Source of the DNA: Lepidurus packardi
Lineage: Eukaryota > Arthropoda > Branchiopoda > Notostraca > Triopsidae
DNA length: 64,000 bases
NCBI GenBank assembly: GCA_023053545.1
Contig: JAKZAN010000002.1
Coordinates: 5,316,375-5,380,374 of the forward strand
Direction: 5' to 3'
In this document: in pieces, positions 1 to 9,639 of the stretch
How the letters are laid out: every line of letters starts with the position of its first letter
Numbering within the stretch: the first letter of the stretch is position 1
The notes under the pieces: generated by a model
Database searches by the model: none
What the model was told of the DNA's origin: nothing
What the model saw: only the letters and a program-made list of their open reading frames with translations
Position numbers and translations under genes: made by a program

Positions 1-2004
1 ATAGCGCGCATTACGCTATTCAAATTTTAATAGCTCGTTACGCTAACGGCCGGAACCGGCGCTTTGTCCAACTTGCAGCCTCAGTCGCGCTCGCAAAGTC
101 GAACAAGTTACATGTTCAGAAAGAAACTATTGTTATGCATAACTTTATAGATAGAATAGTTGTGTTTTTAGCTGAATTTATGTAACTTAATTTGTCTGCA
201 GTTACGAACAACATTCCTGTTAATTTATAAGCATTCATTGTGCTTCATTTGTGGAATTTGTGCGTGTTTTCAGTGCGAAGTTTCATTCAAACGTTTGGGC
301 GTGTAGGCCTTTTATAACCTCTAAAACGGACGAGTTTGTGATTTGGGCTGGACAAGCTCAAACAAGATGCCGCTTGGTTATTCTTTTTCACCTTTTGCCT
401 GCTCCAGTTGGTAATTATCATTTTAATTTTTTAAGAGAGACATCGTGTTATTTCTTCGCCTGTTATTCAAATGAAGCTGAGTGAAAACATAGCATGCCAC
501 GTGGGAGAGTTATGTATGAGACTAAGGAAAGATATTTTAAAATGTATTTAACAGTTTAATTTAATGAAATAGATCAGTAATAATAAAAGGAATAAAATAG
601 GTCCGTCCTCTTTACGTCGCAGCTTTCGTTCTTATGATTTCGGCTTATTAGTTAGTTATTTATACATGGAAACGAATGTTTATATTTCTCCATTCATACA
701 TCGTCGTAAGCAATTGTAAGTTTTCTTGCTTAATCCCCAAGTGTGGCTAGGAGACGTGGACTTTCCACAATTTTCGTTCCTATCCATTTGTTGTGTAAAG
801 TTTCTTGTTATTTGTGCAGTTATTTGTTGTGTACAGTTATTCCTTGCCATTTTCCTAATTTTTTTTTTTTTTTTTGGGTGGGAATAGGATTGCTAGAACG
901 CAGAATGTCAGAGCACAGAATGCCGGAATTTAAAAAAAAACTACCCAACGCAGTGCCCAATCACGTTGCTGGTTGCTAACGTCGCCATTGCCTCTGCGAA
1001 ATGGACACAGCCATCTGTAGGCACTCGCCGCCACTTTGCATAGCGGACGGAATTAATCCCGTCAGCCATTTTGTGAACAGACGCCAAGACGACTCCACGT
1101 CAGGTAATTTGCTCCCGTTTTATTCAAATTTTTCGACTCCCATCCGACTTTTATCAAACTGAAAGGCAAACAGACCTAAAGATTATGCAATCAGCTTGCA
1201 TATTATCCCATTTTGTTAATTAAAAGTAACAATTTTGATAATGTTCGTCATTAATCCCAGGGGTAAGCGTCAGTAGATTTCGAACAATTTTTCGAACGTT
1301 TGCAAGTTTATTCGCTCCCATTGGCTACATATGGCCATTAATTCAATTAACAACTACTAGGAAGTTACCATATTCTGCCTTCCGTTTCCTCTAGTTAGGT
1401 GAAAATTTTGTTTATCCTATTTTTTCACGAAAAGGTTCAAAATCCGATTTGAGCAATTTCCAGATTTCTCTTAATTCCTCAATCCTCATGATTAACAACA
1501 AAGATACACCCCCGGAGTGTAATCCCGTTTTTGGATTTAAAAAATTATCAACGCAAACAAATTTAGCAATTTTCCGGCTAAAAAAACTTAATATTAAAAA
1601 TTCCCGCATGGCCGACATGTCCGCATTCCCGCATGGCCGGCCAAAGCTCCAGCGAACGTTTTTGTCCCCGCCCTGTTCCGCCATTTTTATTTGTCTAGTA
1701 GTGTGGGATGACGTACTTTTTTCGAGACTCAAATTCAACTTGTCAAAGCGTAAAACCGTGTTAAGTTGTGTTTAAAGATGAGTAGTATTACTAAGAGTTG
1801 TCCCTTTTCTATTTATTAGGTGGTGACAATTTTCACAAACAGTTCTATTGTTACAACGTGTTAAGTGTGTGGTCCTTTCCCTCCTCCCGTTCCACTCAGC
1901 CAACTTTATCCCCGTACGTTTTGCCATCCTTTTGGAGAAGAAAAAGAGAACCGCCACTTTTGTGTCTGCTAAACTGAGGATGCGTGGAGACAGCTATTAT
2001 TTCA
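1..2004. other. left-end region without recognised gene
   Basis: I see no convincing coding exon on either strand. The first 120 bases are relatively GC-rich and contain the small palindrome AACAAGTTACATGTT near 107. The longest open frames, about 108 codons on each strand around 1412-1775, overlap each other antisense, have no splice partners and look like chance frames. The string GTGTTAAGTGTG at about 1857 recurs near 3560 and 3630, which suggests this stretch belongs to the same repeat-bearing unit as the two modules further right. Confidence 0.5.
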
Positions 2005-2268
2005 TCTTCTGTGGGAGCTGCCAGGAGAACCAGAAGAAAAGGTATGCCAGGAGTTGAAAAGTGTTGTGGCCGGTTAGGTCTTTAACTGCAACATTTCAAC
2101 TTCCTGGGGGACAGAAAAGTCTTCGCTGTGCCATACAATAGGTCTTAAATGGCAAAAACAGCGAAAACTTTTCTGGGGTCAGGGGTCAAACGGGTGGTGG
2201 AAGCCTCGACTGAAGAACGCGAAGACGCCGCCAGGCAGGGGGAAAAAGTTTCATCTGTGGACATTTCT
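2005..2268 (+). repeat. dispersed module, copy 1
   Basis: This block of about 260 bases is repeated at 3738-3990. Shared landmarks in the same order are CCAGGAGAACCAGAAG, GGTATGCCAGGAGTT, GGCCGGTTAGGTCTTT, a 'cattaggtcttaaatgg'-like stretch, AACGGGTGGT and TTGAAGAACGC. The copies differ by many substitutions and small indels, so this is an old duplication. No reading frame is conserved through both copies. It may be part of an exon of a non-coding transcript or a decayed transposable element. Confidence 0.7.
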
Positions 2269-3737
2269 GGCTGAGTACGTTCTTTTCTATTGATTTTAGA
2301 TATTGGTAACATTGTTAGTAACTAACTTCCATCTCGTTTACAGGTTTTCACTCCGTTTGGGTCCCTTAGCGCTCCGGCTGGGATTTTGCCGTGTTTTCAA
2401 GATTGTTGCTGTTTTTTTTTTAGGCATCCACGTGTTCGCTCAGTCGAGGTAAGAACTTGTTTGAATTTTTTCCAAAGTGGCTTTCTGGTTTCTTTCCCTA
2501 ATCGAAGAGTACATTTTATGTTTGAACATGTTGCTTAACATGGCCATAGAAGATAGATTGCTTTGAAAGTGTTTAAAATGGCTCCGTTTTACAGTTGTTA
2601 TTCTTATTTTATAGTTTTATTCTTGTTCTTCTTTCCTAGGACGTTGACGAGACCACGAGAAAAGGGAGGGCGAAGTCTCGGAAGGTTATTGGTCGTAGGA
2701 AAGCTAAGCAGAAGGGGAGCAGAACCTGCACCTGGTCGACTTTGGACAAAATCTCCGTCTTTCCCACACTTGCTATGTCTCCAGCCGGCGAATATGGATA
2801 CATTTGAGTCTTTTCAAAAAGGGAAGTACATTTCGTGTATTACTCTCTGCGTTCTTCTTTGTTGGGCAATTCAAACTTTTTTTTTTTGAAAAAAAATGGT
2901 AGTTTCTTGAGTTTGTGCAGAGAAAGCTTCGCTAATGCTAGCCACGCGAAGCTTTTGGGTTTGGAAGAATGAAACAGTTCTTGGCCAGAAGTGTTTTATT
3001 TCGGTCAAGTTTGCCGCATTGAGTCATTTTTGAGTTAGTTTTAATCCCAGTGATGGTAATTTCTTGCCCATTTCTGAGAAAGCACCCGGAAGAGAACGTG
3101 TCATTAAAAGCCGTCCATTAGAAGAAAGCGAAGCCATAAGAAGTGGCTCGGTTCTGGCCCTCGACCCACGTCGTAGTAGAATTCGCCAGAAGTTTCGGTT
3201 TGGCAAGTCGTTCTCTGATTCGCTACCATGGATTGACGAACCCGAACCGAAGCTGCGTAGCACTGCATGCTATTTTCGTATAAACACCAAACCGTGTCCG
3301 GATAGTTTCAAGAGAAGGACTCCACAAGTTTGTTGCCTTTGAACGGATGTGCACCCTGAAGAACCCCTATAACGTCAGTTGCTCCCTAGCAAGCAGTCAG
3401 TGCAGACTTCTCCGCGACCTTGTGAAAGCTAGTTGTGAGTTTATAGTTAAACATTACCAATCGTGTTGAACATTAACAATCGAATTAAGCGTTATCGTCG
3501 AAAACATTAAGAATTGGATCCGCGAAAACCTGGAGTCAATTCAAGTGCGCGTTTAAAGTGTTAAGTGTGGTGCTTGGCAAACGGCTCGTCAGGCCTACGC
3601 CAGTAAAAAAAGAAAGAAAATGTGTTGTGTTAAGTGTGCTCTCTACTTCATCCCTGCCTTAAATCATCCTTCGCAGTCGACAAAATTTGCAACTTTAATC
3701 TGCTAAGCTGATATTCTGCTACTTGGAGGTAGCTACT

Positions 3738-3990
3738 TACCTTCTGTGGGAACCAGGAGAACCAGAAGGAACAGGTATGCCAGGAGTTAAAGTGTTGTTG
3801 GCCGGTTAGGTCTTTTGCCGCAGCTTTTAATTTCCTGGGCGGCGAAAAGTCTTTGTTGTTGCCATTCATTAGGTCTTTAATGGTAACAACGAAGCTTTTC
3901 TATGGTTAACGGGTGGTCAACGGATTTGGGGAGCCTCTATTGAAGAACGCAGCCCAGGCAGGGATGGAAGTTACGTCTGTGGAAGCATTT
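3738..3990 (+). repeat. dispersed module, copy 2
   Basis: This is the second copy of the module at 2005-2268, keeping the same landmark order. It runs into a smaller local duplication: the segment beginning TCTGTGGAAGCATTTGCCTG at about 3978 recurs at about 4073 with one small deletion, including GGGATTCCTTCATGCCCCTT. A further local duplication follows at about 4497 and 4603 (CAACTTGTGTTGTTG and AAGTCTACAAACNCAAA). Nested local duplication of this kind is typical of decayed repeats rather than selected exons. Confidence 0.65.
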
Positions 3991-5187
3991 GCCTGATCCT
4001 TGGGATTCCTTCATGCCCCTTTCTTCAAATCCCAGTGTTTCCAAGAGCGAAAAGTGCAAAGGGAAGTTTCTTCTGTGGAAGCATTTGCCTGATCTTTGGG
4101 ATTCCTTCATGCCCCTTCAAATCCCAGTGTTTTCAAGAGTGAAAAGTGCAACGATAGACCGTTGCTTCGGGTTGGTCCCTGGTGAGCTTTCTTCGCATTC
4201 AGCGGTGTTTGCCTGCGAAGCCAAAGTCAACTTTTGTAAGTCGGAGTGTTCGCGAAGTCTAGGTAAAACATAATCTTTTTCTTTCCCATGTCGTTTAGAT
4301 TTTGATTCGTTTGTATACAATTCGAACTTACTTTTTTCTACTTTACGTTTCGTTGCAGGTTCTTTGGTAACGTTAATCGACTAAAGTGGGTGGAAGGTGG
4401 CGAAAGGGGGAGGACAACTGGGTGTTGCGACGTTCATACGATGTACCGAACCGGAAATGCAGAAGTGAGGTCGACTTGAAGAACGTCTCAAATGTGTGCA
4501 ACTTGTGTTGTTGATTTTTATTTGACCATCAGAAGTCTACAAACCCAAAACTCGGCCAGTTTTCTCCTTCTCCAAAGTCCTTCTCCTTTTCACACGTTTT
4601 CTGCAACTTGTGTTGTTGTTTTTTATGGGTCACCGGAAGTCTACAAACGCAAATCAGGACAAGTTTTATCCTTTCATACTTTCTGTGTTTTCACTCGTTG
4701 TGGGAGCCTTCCTCTGCGGGTGTTTGTTCACTCTTATTTGTAAGTTTTAAACATTTTGTTAATGAATTGATTTCATGCGTACTGATATTTTTCTCTTTTG
4801 TTTTAGTTTTCGGTGGCGAAATGAAGGGGAAGAGGAAGTAATCCTGTGCCAAGAGGTCAACATCTCCTTACGAATCCGATTTCAGTTTAAACGTCACGGG
4901 GAGCTTCGGAGTGATGGTAGTAACACTTTAAATTTACATTTATAAGTTTTTACTACTCATTGTTCCTTTCAGGCGAGCAAATAGAAGGCTGTTTTGGATC
5001 GAATATTTGGATTGAAGTCGAATATGGATCACAAGATTTCGAAGCCATTTCTAAGATTACTGTGAAGGATAGCAAAGAGCCGACTTACATGGAGTTTGTA
5101 TTGTTGAGTTTTCTTTTAAGTTTTTAATTTTAAATTAGTCTTTTTAATTTTAAATTTGTTCACTTTTCCCTAATCACGCTTTAGAAT

Positions 5188-6190
5188 CGGTGGTGGTGGT
5201 GGCTAACCTTAGACAGCAGTGGCGGTCTTTGGCGGGCAATTCCTATTGAAAACATCGTTGGAGGTTTTCATTAGGGCGGTGGCTAACCTTAGACAGTAGT
5301 GGCGGTCTTTGGCGGGCAGTTCGAACGTTAATTTCATGATGAAGATATCGTTGGGTGGTTTTCATTGTGTTGGTGGCTAACTTTAGACAGCAGTGGCGGT
5401 CTTTGGCGGGCAATTCCTATTGAAAACATCGTTGGAGGTTTTCATTAGGGCGGTGGCTAATCTTAGACAGTAGTGGCGGTCTTTGGCGGGCAATTCATTG
5501 AAAACATCGTTGGAGGTTTTCATGATGGCGGTGGCTAACCTTAGACAGCAGTGGCGGTCTTTGGCGGGCAGTTCGAACGTTAATTTCATGATGAAGATAT
5601 CGTTGGGTGGTTTTCATTGTGTTGGTGGCTAACTTTAGACAGCAGTGGCGGTCTTTGGCGGGCAATTCCTATTGAAAATATCGTTGGAGGTTTTCATTAG
5701 GGCGGTGGCTAATCATAGACAGTAGTGGCGGTCTTTGGCGGGCAATTCATTGAAAACATCGTTGGAGGTTTTCATGATGGCGGTGGCTAACCTTAGACAG
5801 CAGTGGCGGTCTTTGGCGGGCAGTTCGAACGTTAATTTCATGATGAAGATATCGTTGGGTGGTTTTCATTGTGTTGGTGGCTAACTTTAGACAGTGTAAC
5901 ATCGTGCTAAGCAGCCAACAGAGGGCAGCACGGGAATGAGGATGGTAAATACACGGACATAACAGAGAGCAGGAGTGTGATAAAAAGCTCCCCGATTATC
6001 GTCGAGTAAACGACCCATCGGTGTGTTAAATTATTATATTTGAGTAAACAAATATTACAGACAGCAGTGGCGGTCTTTGGCGGGCAATTCCTTTTGAAAA
6101 CATCGTTGGAGGTTTTCATTAAGGCGGTGGCTAACCTTAGACAGCAGTGGCGGTCTTTGGCGGGCAGTTCGAACGTTAATTATGGCGGTG
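5188..6190 (+). repeat. higher-order minisatellite
   Basis: Monomers of about 80-88 bp all carry GTGGCTAAC, TTAGACAG and AGTGGCGGTCTTTGGCGGGC. Two monomer types alternate: one ends in AATTCCTATTGAAAACATCG, the other in GTTCGAACGTTAATTTCATG. The first type recurs at about 5240, 5412 and 5666 and the second at 5320, 5572 and 5826, giving a higher-order period of about 253 bp. The array is interrupted by a 165-bp solo-LTR-like insertion at 5895-6059 and resumes after it. The antisense frame of the array gives a repetitive peptide, which I regard as a by-product of the repeat. Confidence 0.9.
5895..6059. mobile_element. solo-LTR-like insertion in the minisatellite
   Basis: A 165-bp segment unlike the array around it begins TGTAAC and ends ATTACA, so it has the TG...CA ends and short inverted termini (TGTAA/TTACA) of a long terminal repeat. 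It is flanked on both sides by the 5-bp direct repeat GACAG (5890-5894 and 6060-6064), which matches the target-site duplication expected for an LTR retroelement. The insertion splits one minisatellite monomer, whose sequence continues on the far side. No internal retroelement genes are present, so I read it as a solo LTR. A small non-autonomous element with the same ends is the alternative. Confidence 0.7.
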
Positions 6191-6462
6191 GCTAACCTAA
6201 TCAGTGCGATATCCGTGTTCGTCCTGCGATATCAGTGTTCACTTTTGTGGCTACAACGCCTGGAACCCTGTCTGGAGGGATTGGCTGATTATCAATCAAC
6301 GAGGTGAGAGACGCCAGCATTGCTCGCTGGCTGATGGCCAGGGATGCGAATCTACTGCAGGTTTAGTTCTTTGCCAGGACCGGAAAGGAAAGCGAAAAGT
6401 AAGTTTTCTTTTGAATGCGTTTAACAATTTGATTAATTGGTCTTTTTTTTATCTTATTATAG

Positions 6463-7224
6463 TTGAAGTGGAAATGAAGCAACAATCTCAAGTGATCCAT
6501 CGCGGTATTGCCTCGTTCCCATAATGCGAATTTGTCCGCAGCATGTCAGAGAACCGCAGATCCTCCATCGTCTAGCTTCCAGAAGGTGAATTAGTTTCAC
6601 ATATAAATAAGGATGTAATAATGGTGAATTACAATGGAAGAACGACAAACGGTAGATGACACAACTTTTGTTAGGCAGCAGACCTGATCAAGCAGGAAAT
6701 GATTGTGATTCTCCATTTGAAATCAGCGTCCAGCATAGGATCAATTTGCTCGGCATTTTCGTAATTTAATTTGGTCCCTTACAAGATTATGGACTCGTCG
6801 GCCTTGTGTCACAATCCGGCGGCCTTCTTTCGAGTCGTCCTTGTCTCGCGTTGCCATTAGCCGTAGCCCCCTTCCAGAAACATTGCTGTAGCGCTATGTC
6901 TTCCAAATCTGCAAAGCACCCTGTGGGTTCGACGTTGTGTATTATTGTAAAAGTTTGGTTTTATTGTTAAAAGTTTTGTAAAAGAATTGTTTCATATTTT
7001 TTTGTTTTTCTTCTAAAAATATATCCCTCCAGAAACATTGTTCTAGTGCTGCCTTATAAATCTGTTGGAATTTTTGTTCTGTGATTTTTTTAGCTCTAAA
7101 AATTGGATTTTAATATTGTGCAAATGAGATGTTGTGGTTCCCACTGGAATTCCTTATTTGTTGTACCAAAATGTTCCCCTTAAAATCTAGTTTCCAAAAA
7201 TGTCTTTTTTGTATTATTTGTAAT
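6463..7224. other. region without recognised gene
   Basis: After the acceptor-like site at 6462, a candidate plus-strand exon starts but closes quickly in all frames. The rest is AT-rich with a few C-rich patches near 6790-6900 and poly-T runs near 6990. I see no gene, RNA or clear repeat boundary here. Confidence 0.4.
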
Positions 7225-7700
7225 TTTTGCAATAAAAGTGACAATTTTGAATGTTTTTGCGTGTTTTTCCAAAAAATCCGCTAAAAAAGGGGGCGCGGCC
7301 TCAAAAAGGACGAATCCTATTGGTGGATTGGACCAAAAAGGGGGCGTGGCTCCTTTTCGAGCTGGGAAAGCGTTTTCTGGGCTTTCTTCCATAAGGATCC
7401 CTGCACGATCAAGGGGGTCCCCTTGAAAAATCGTCAAAAATTGAGAGCCTCGCCCCTTTTCCATGTTCCCAACTCCCCTGCTCGGTTTCCTATCCACGAT
7501 ATTCGAGCTCGTAATGCCGAAGCATCACAATTTCGAATATGGGAATAGGAACCTTGCCGGGAAGGCATATGGTACAGGGAAAGGGAGCCATTTAATATTT
7601 CGTTTTTTCGACGAAATAAAGTGCCTCGACCGGGAATCGAACCGAGGACCTTTGGGTCCCCAGTCGTGCGTGTTATCCACGCGATCTTGGGCTTATATAC
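7225..7700 (-). mobile_element. tRNA-headed SINE-like element
   Basis: Read on the minus strand, 7697-7623 resembles the 3' half of a tRNA: a D-arm-like GCGTGGATAACACGC is followed by an anticodon-like region and then GGTTCGATTCCCGG, a good RNA polymerase III B box with T loop. The acceptor stem does not close, so it is not a functional tRNA. Downstream on that strand is a body that is distinct in composition, with two GGGGGC-containing segments. A tRNA-related head with an unrelated tail is the hallmark of a SINE. The body boundary near 7225 is approximate. Confidence 0.5.
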
Positions 7701-7781
7701 AATGATCGTTGAAACACTTATATAACCAACATATGAACCAAGGGGATATGCAGCATCGATATAAAGGAAGTGTATATATAG

Positions 7782-8547
7782 GTTAGGTTAGGTATATATA
7801 TATAGAGAGAAATATAGATATAGAACTAAGCTGGTATACACTGTCCATGGGAAGTCATCAATCTTTTTGCTCGATTTATAAATATATGACGTTTCACCAA
7901 CAGTAGAATATAAGGTATAGCTATATAAGGTAATATATAAGAGAATATAAGGTATAGCCATACCTTATATTCTCTGGAAGTGTGCGTTATAATATTTTAT
8001 TAAATTTTATTTATATGATGTATTTCAAATGTATTAAAAAATCAGTACTTAATTTCTGTCTATGAGTCAAAACCATTCAAAATAATTACAAGGCCATATG
8101 TTAGCTTGAAGTTATTTGTATTAAAAGCCCACACATAAACTATACATTTTTAAATGATCCTTACAGTCCTGAAGTAAGTATCGATCTTTGATCGGAACTG
8201 ATCAGTTTCGATCACTTTATGGAAAACAATTTAAAAAAACGTTTGCCAAAGCGCTTCGGGTAGAAAAGGTTAGAGAAGTTTCCAAGTGTGGCAACTAGAT
8301 GACCAAACACTAGGGATTGCCTGGCCACTAGATGGCGTGGTATAGGGACGGTAAATTTCCCAACAGGTTCTCCAGTTTCGGAACTCGGAGATAAAATTGA
8401 CACTAGTGTGAATTATTGTTGCAAAACGTTCTCCGGAAAAAGAATGACAAATGGGTGTAACTCGAGTTGAAAATTGTTGTTGGATTGGAAATGAATTAGT
8501 TTAGGTTAGGTTAGCTTAGGTTAGAGGTTAGGTTTAGGTTAGGTTAA
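7782..8547. repeat. TTAGG-type strings and a local hairpin
   Basis: Short runs of GGTTAGGTTAGG occur at about 7782-7796 and 8500-8547, and another degenerate run at 10981-11060. TTAGG is the arthropod telomere unit, but these are short and interspersed with variants, so they are interstitial. Between the first two, 7940-7955 and 7960-7975 form perfect 16-bp inverted arms with a 4-base loop (AGCC), in TA-rich DNA. No gene is recognisable from 7700 to 9190. Confidence 0.6.
8325..8337 (+). promoter_or_regulatory. CTCF-like motif
   Basis: CCACTAGATGGCG matches the well-known CTCF core shape (CCA-n-n-AG-R-KGGCG). A similar string, CCACTAGGTGGCAG, lies at 12289-12302, and CACTAGATGGCC at 11282-11293. 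Only the motif is seen; binding is inference. Confidence 0.35.
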
Positions 8548-9194
8548 CGATTCTCATCAACGAAAGTTGATGAGAAATGTTAAAACTTGCACTTTCACTC
8601 CACCAGCTGAAAAAAATAAAAATTCATTGTTAGACAGTGACTAGTGTAAATTTTTAACTCCGGGATACATTACATACGTTGGTATCTAAATCGGGAGAAC
8701 GTGTTGAAATTTCCTGCAAAAATCGCTCCATCCGCGTTCCGCCCAAAAGAGCGGAGCAGAACGGAACAAAGCTTTTCTGGGAAGTTGGAGCTCCACGAGA
8801 ATGCATAGATCGTTCAGGACAACGGGGTACTGTGGTGCTGTCACATTAAATGTCGCGTGTGTTTGTATCTAGAAATTTCGTTGCTTTTGGATTATTAGAA
8901 TTTGCTTAGAGTATTCGCAATTCAGTTGATTAACGCGCTGTACAACACATTTCGAAAACATTAGGCGGAATAAAATGTGAACGACGAATAGCAAAAATCA
9001 AAGCATTAACCGTTGCTAACCGTACCATTTTCTCACCAAAGCATGTAACGCCCGCACGAGAATAAAGTTGGTATTTAGCATGTAGGGCCAATTTGCATGA
9101 AACCTATGCCAAAAGCCTTATCAGAAATTTCCCGGGTTGAAGTCCTCCTTAACAGTTGGCTCGATTAGGAAGAACACAAGTACCTAATGCTGTT

Positions 9195-9630
9195 TTACTT
9201 GGTGTCAAATGGCTCTACTCTCTGTGTAGCGATGTAGATGACTTTCTGCAAAACATACATCGCAAAAGAGTCAGTTGCAATGGATCTCAAGTCTCCTTGA
9301 ATCACGACAGAAAAACGCTCCAAGGAATCCTCCCCATTCCGAGGAAAAAACTTGTCGACTACTTTCAGAACCAGTTTGTGGCATGACAAACACCATATGT
9401 TCTGTTTGTAGACACTTGGGATAGAGGCATCTGGATAAGTAGATGAATGTCACGAACCGTCTTTTCAGAATGCATAAATGAGGTTTTGAATACTATACCT
9501 TCATCTTCTTGGGCGTCTAATTCCTTCCGCAAAATCTATTTTTCCCAGGATAAACTTGCAACTTGCGCTGCAAATGTTGAGGCATTCTGCGCTAGCTGTC
9601 TTCTAGTATTTCTTTTCTTCACAGGCTTTC
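9195..9630 (-). pseudogene. NOP9-like (pumilio-family) pseudogene fragment
   Basis: On the minus strand this region reads like the amino-terminal part of NOP9, a nucleolar pumilio-repeat protein needed for 18S rRNA maturation. From 9628 downward one frame gives KKRNTRRQLAQNASTFAAQ, an in-frame TAG, then KELDAQEDEGIVFKT and a segment ending SQVSTNRTYG. The reading then shifts frame and continues as DKFFPRNGEDSLERFSVVIQ and DLRSIATDSFAMYVLQKVI, before a stop at 9195. The STNRTxG motif and the LRS-A-D-VLQ helix pattern match what I remember of NOP9. At least one stop and one frameshift break it, and no introns are visible, so a decayed processed copy is likely. Confidence 0.5.
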
Positions 9631-9639
9631 AAAAGACAA

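Larger units (their letters stand above)
2275..6462 (+). ncRNA. possible spliced non-coding transcript
   Basis: Several intron-like segments lie on the plus strand, each with a GT donor, pyrimidine tract and AG acceptor: 2275-2343, 2449-2639 (GTAAGA to TTTCCTAG), 4263-4358 (GTAAAA to GTTGCAG), 4740-4806 (GTAAGT to TTTTAG), 4917-4972 (GTAGTA to CTTTCAG) and 6399-6462 (GTAAGT to TTATAG). Lengths of 56-191 bp match the short introns of flotillin-1 in this window. The intervening blocks have stops in all frames and no recognisable domain. A non-coding RNA, the spliced leader of a gene lying outside, or a decayed gene all fit. Splice-site matches alone can arise by chance, so this is a modest call. 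Confidence 0.35.

Noticed and set aside
5383-5589. Repetitive minus-strand peptide (ELPAKDRHCCLRLAT repeated)
   Set aside because: It is the translation of the minisatellite; stops follow array irregularities and no signals surround it.
7623-7697. Functional tRNA gene
   Set aside because: The T arm is good but the acceptor stem does not pair and the anticodon arm does not fold.
8500-8547. True telomere
   Set aside because: Only a few variant TTAGG-like units, embedded in unique sequence on both sides.
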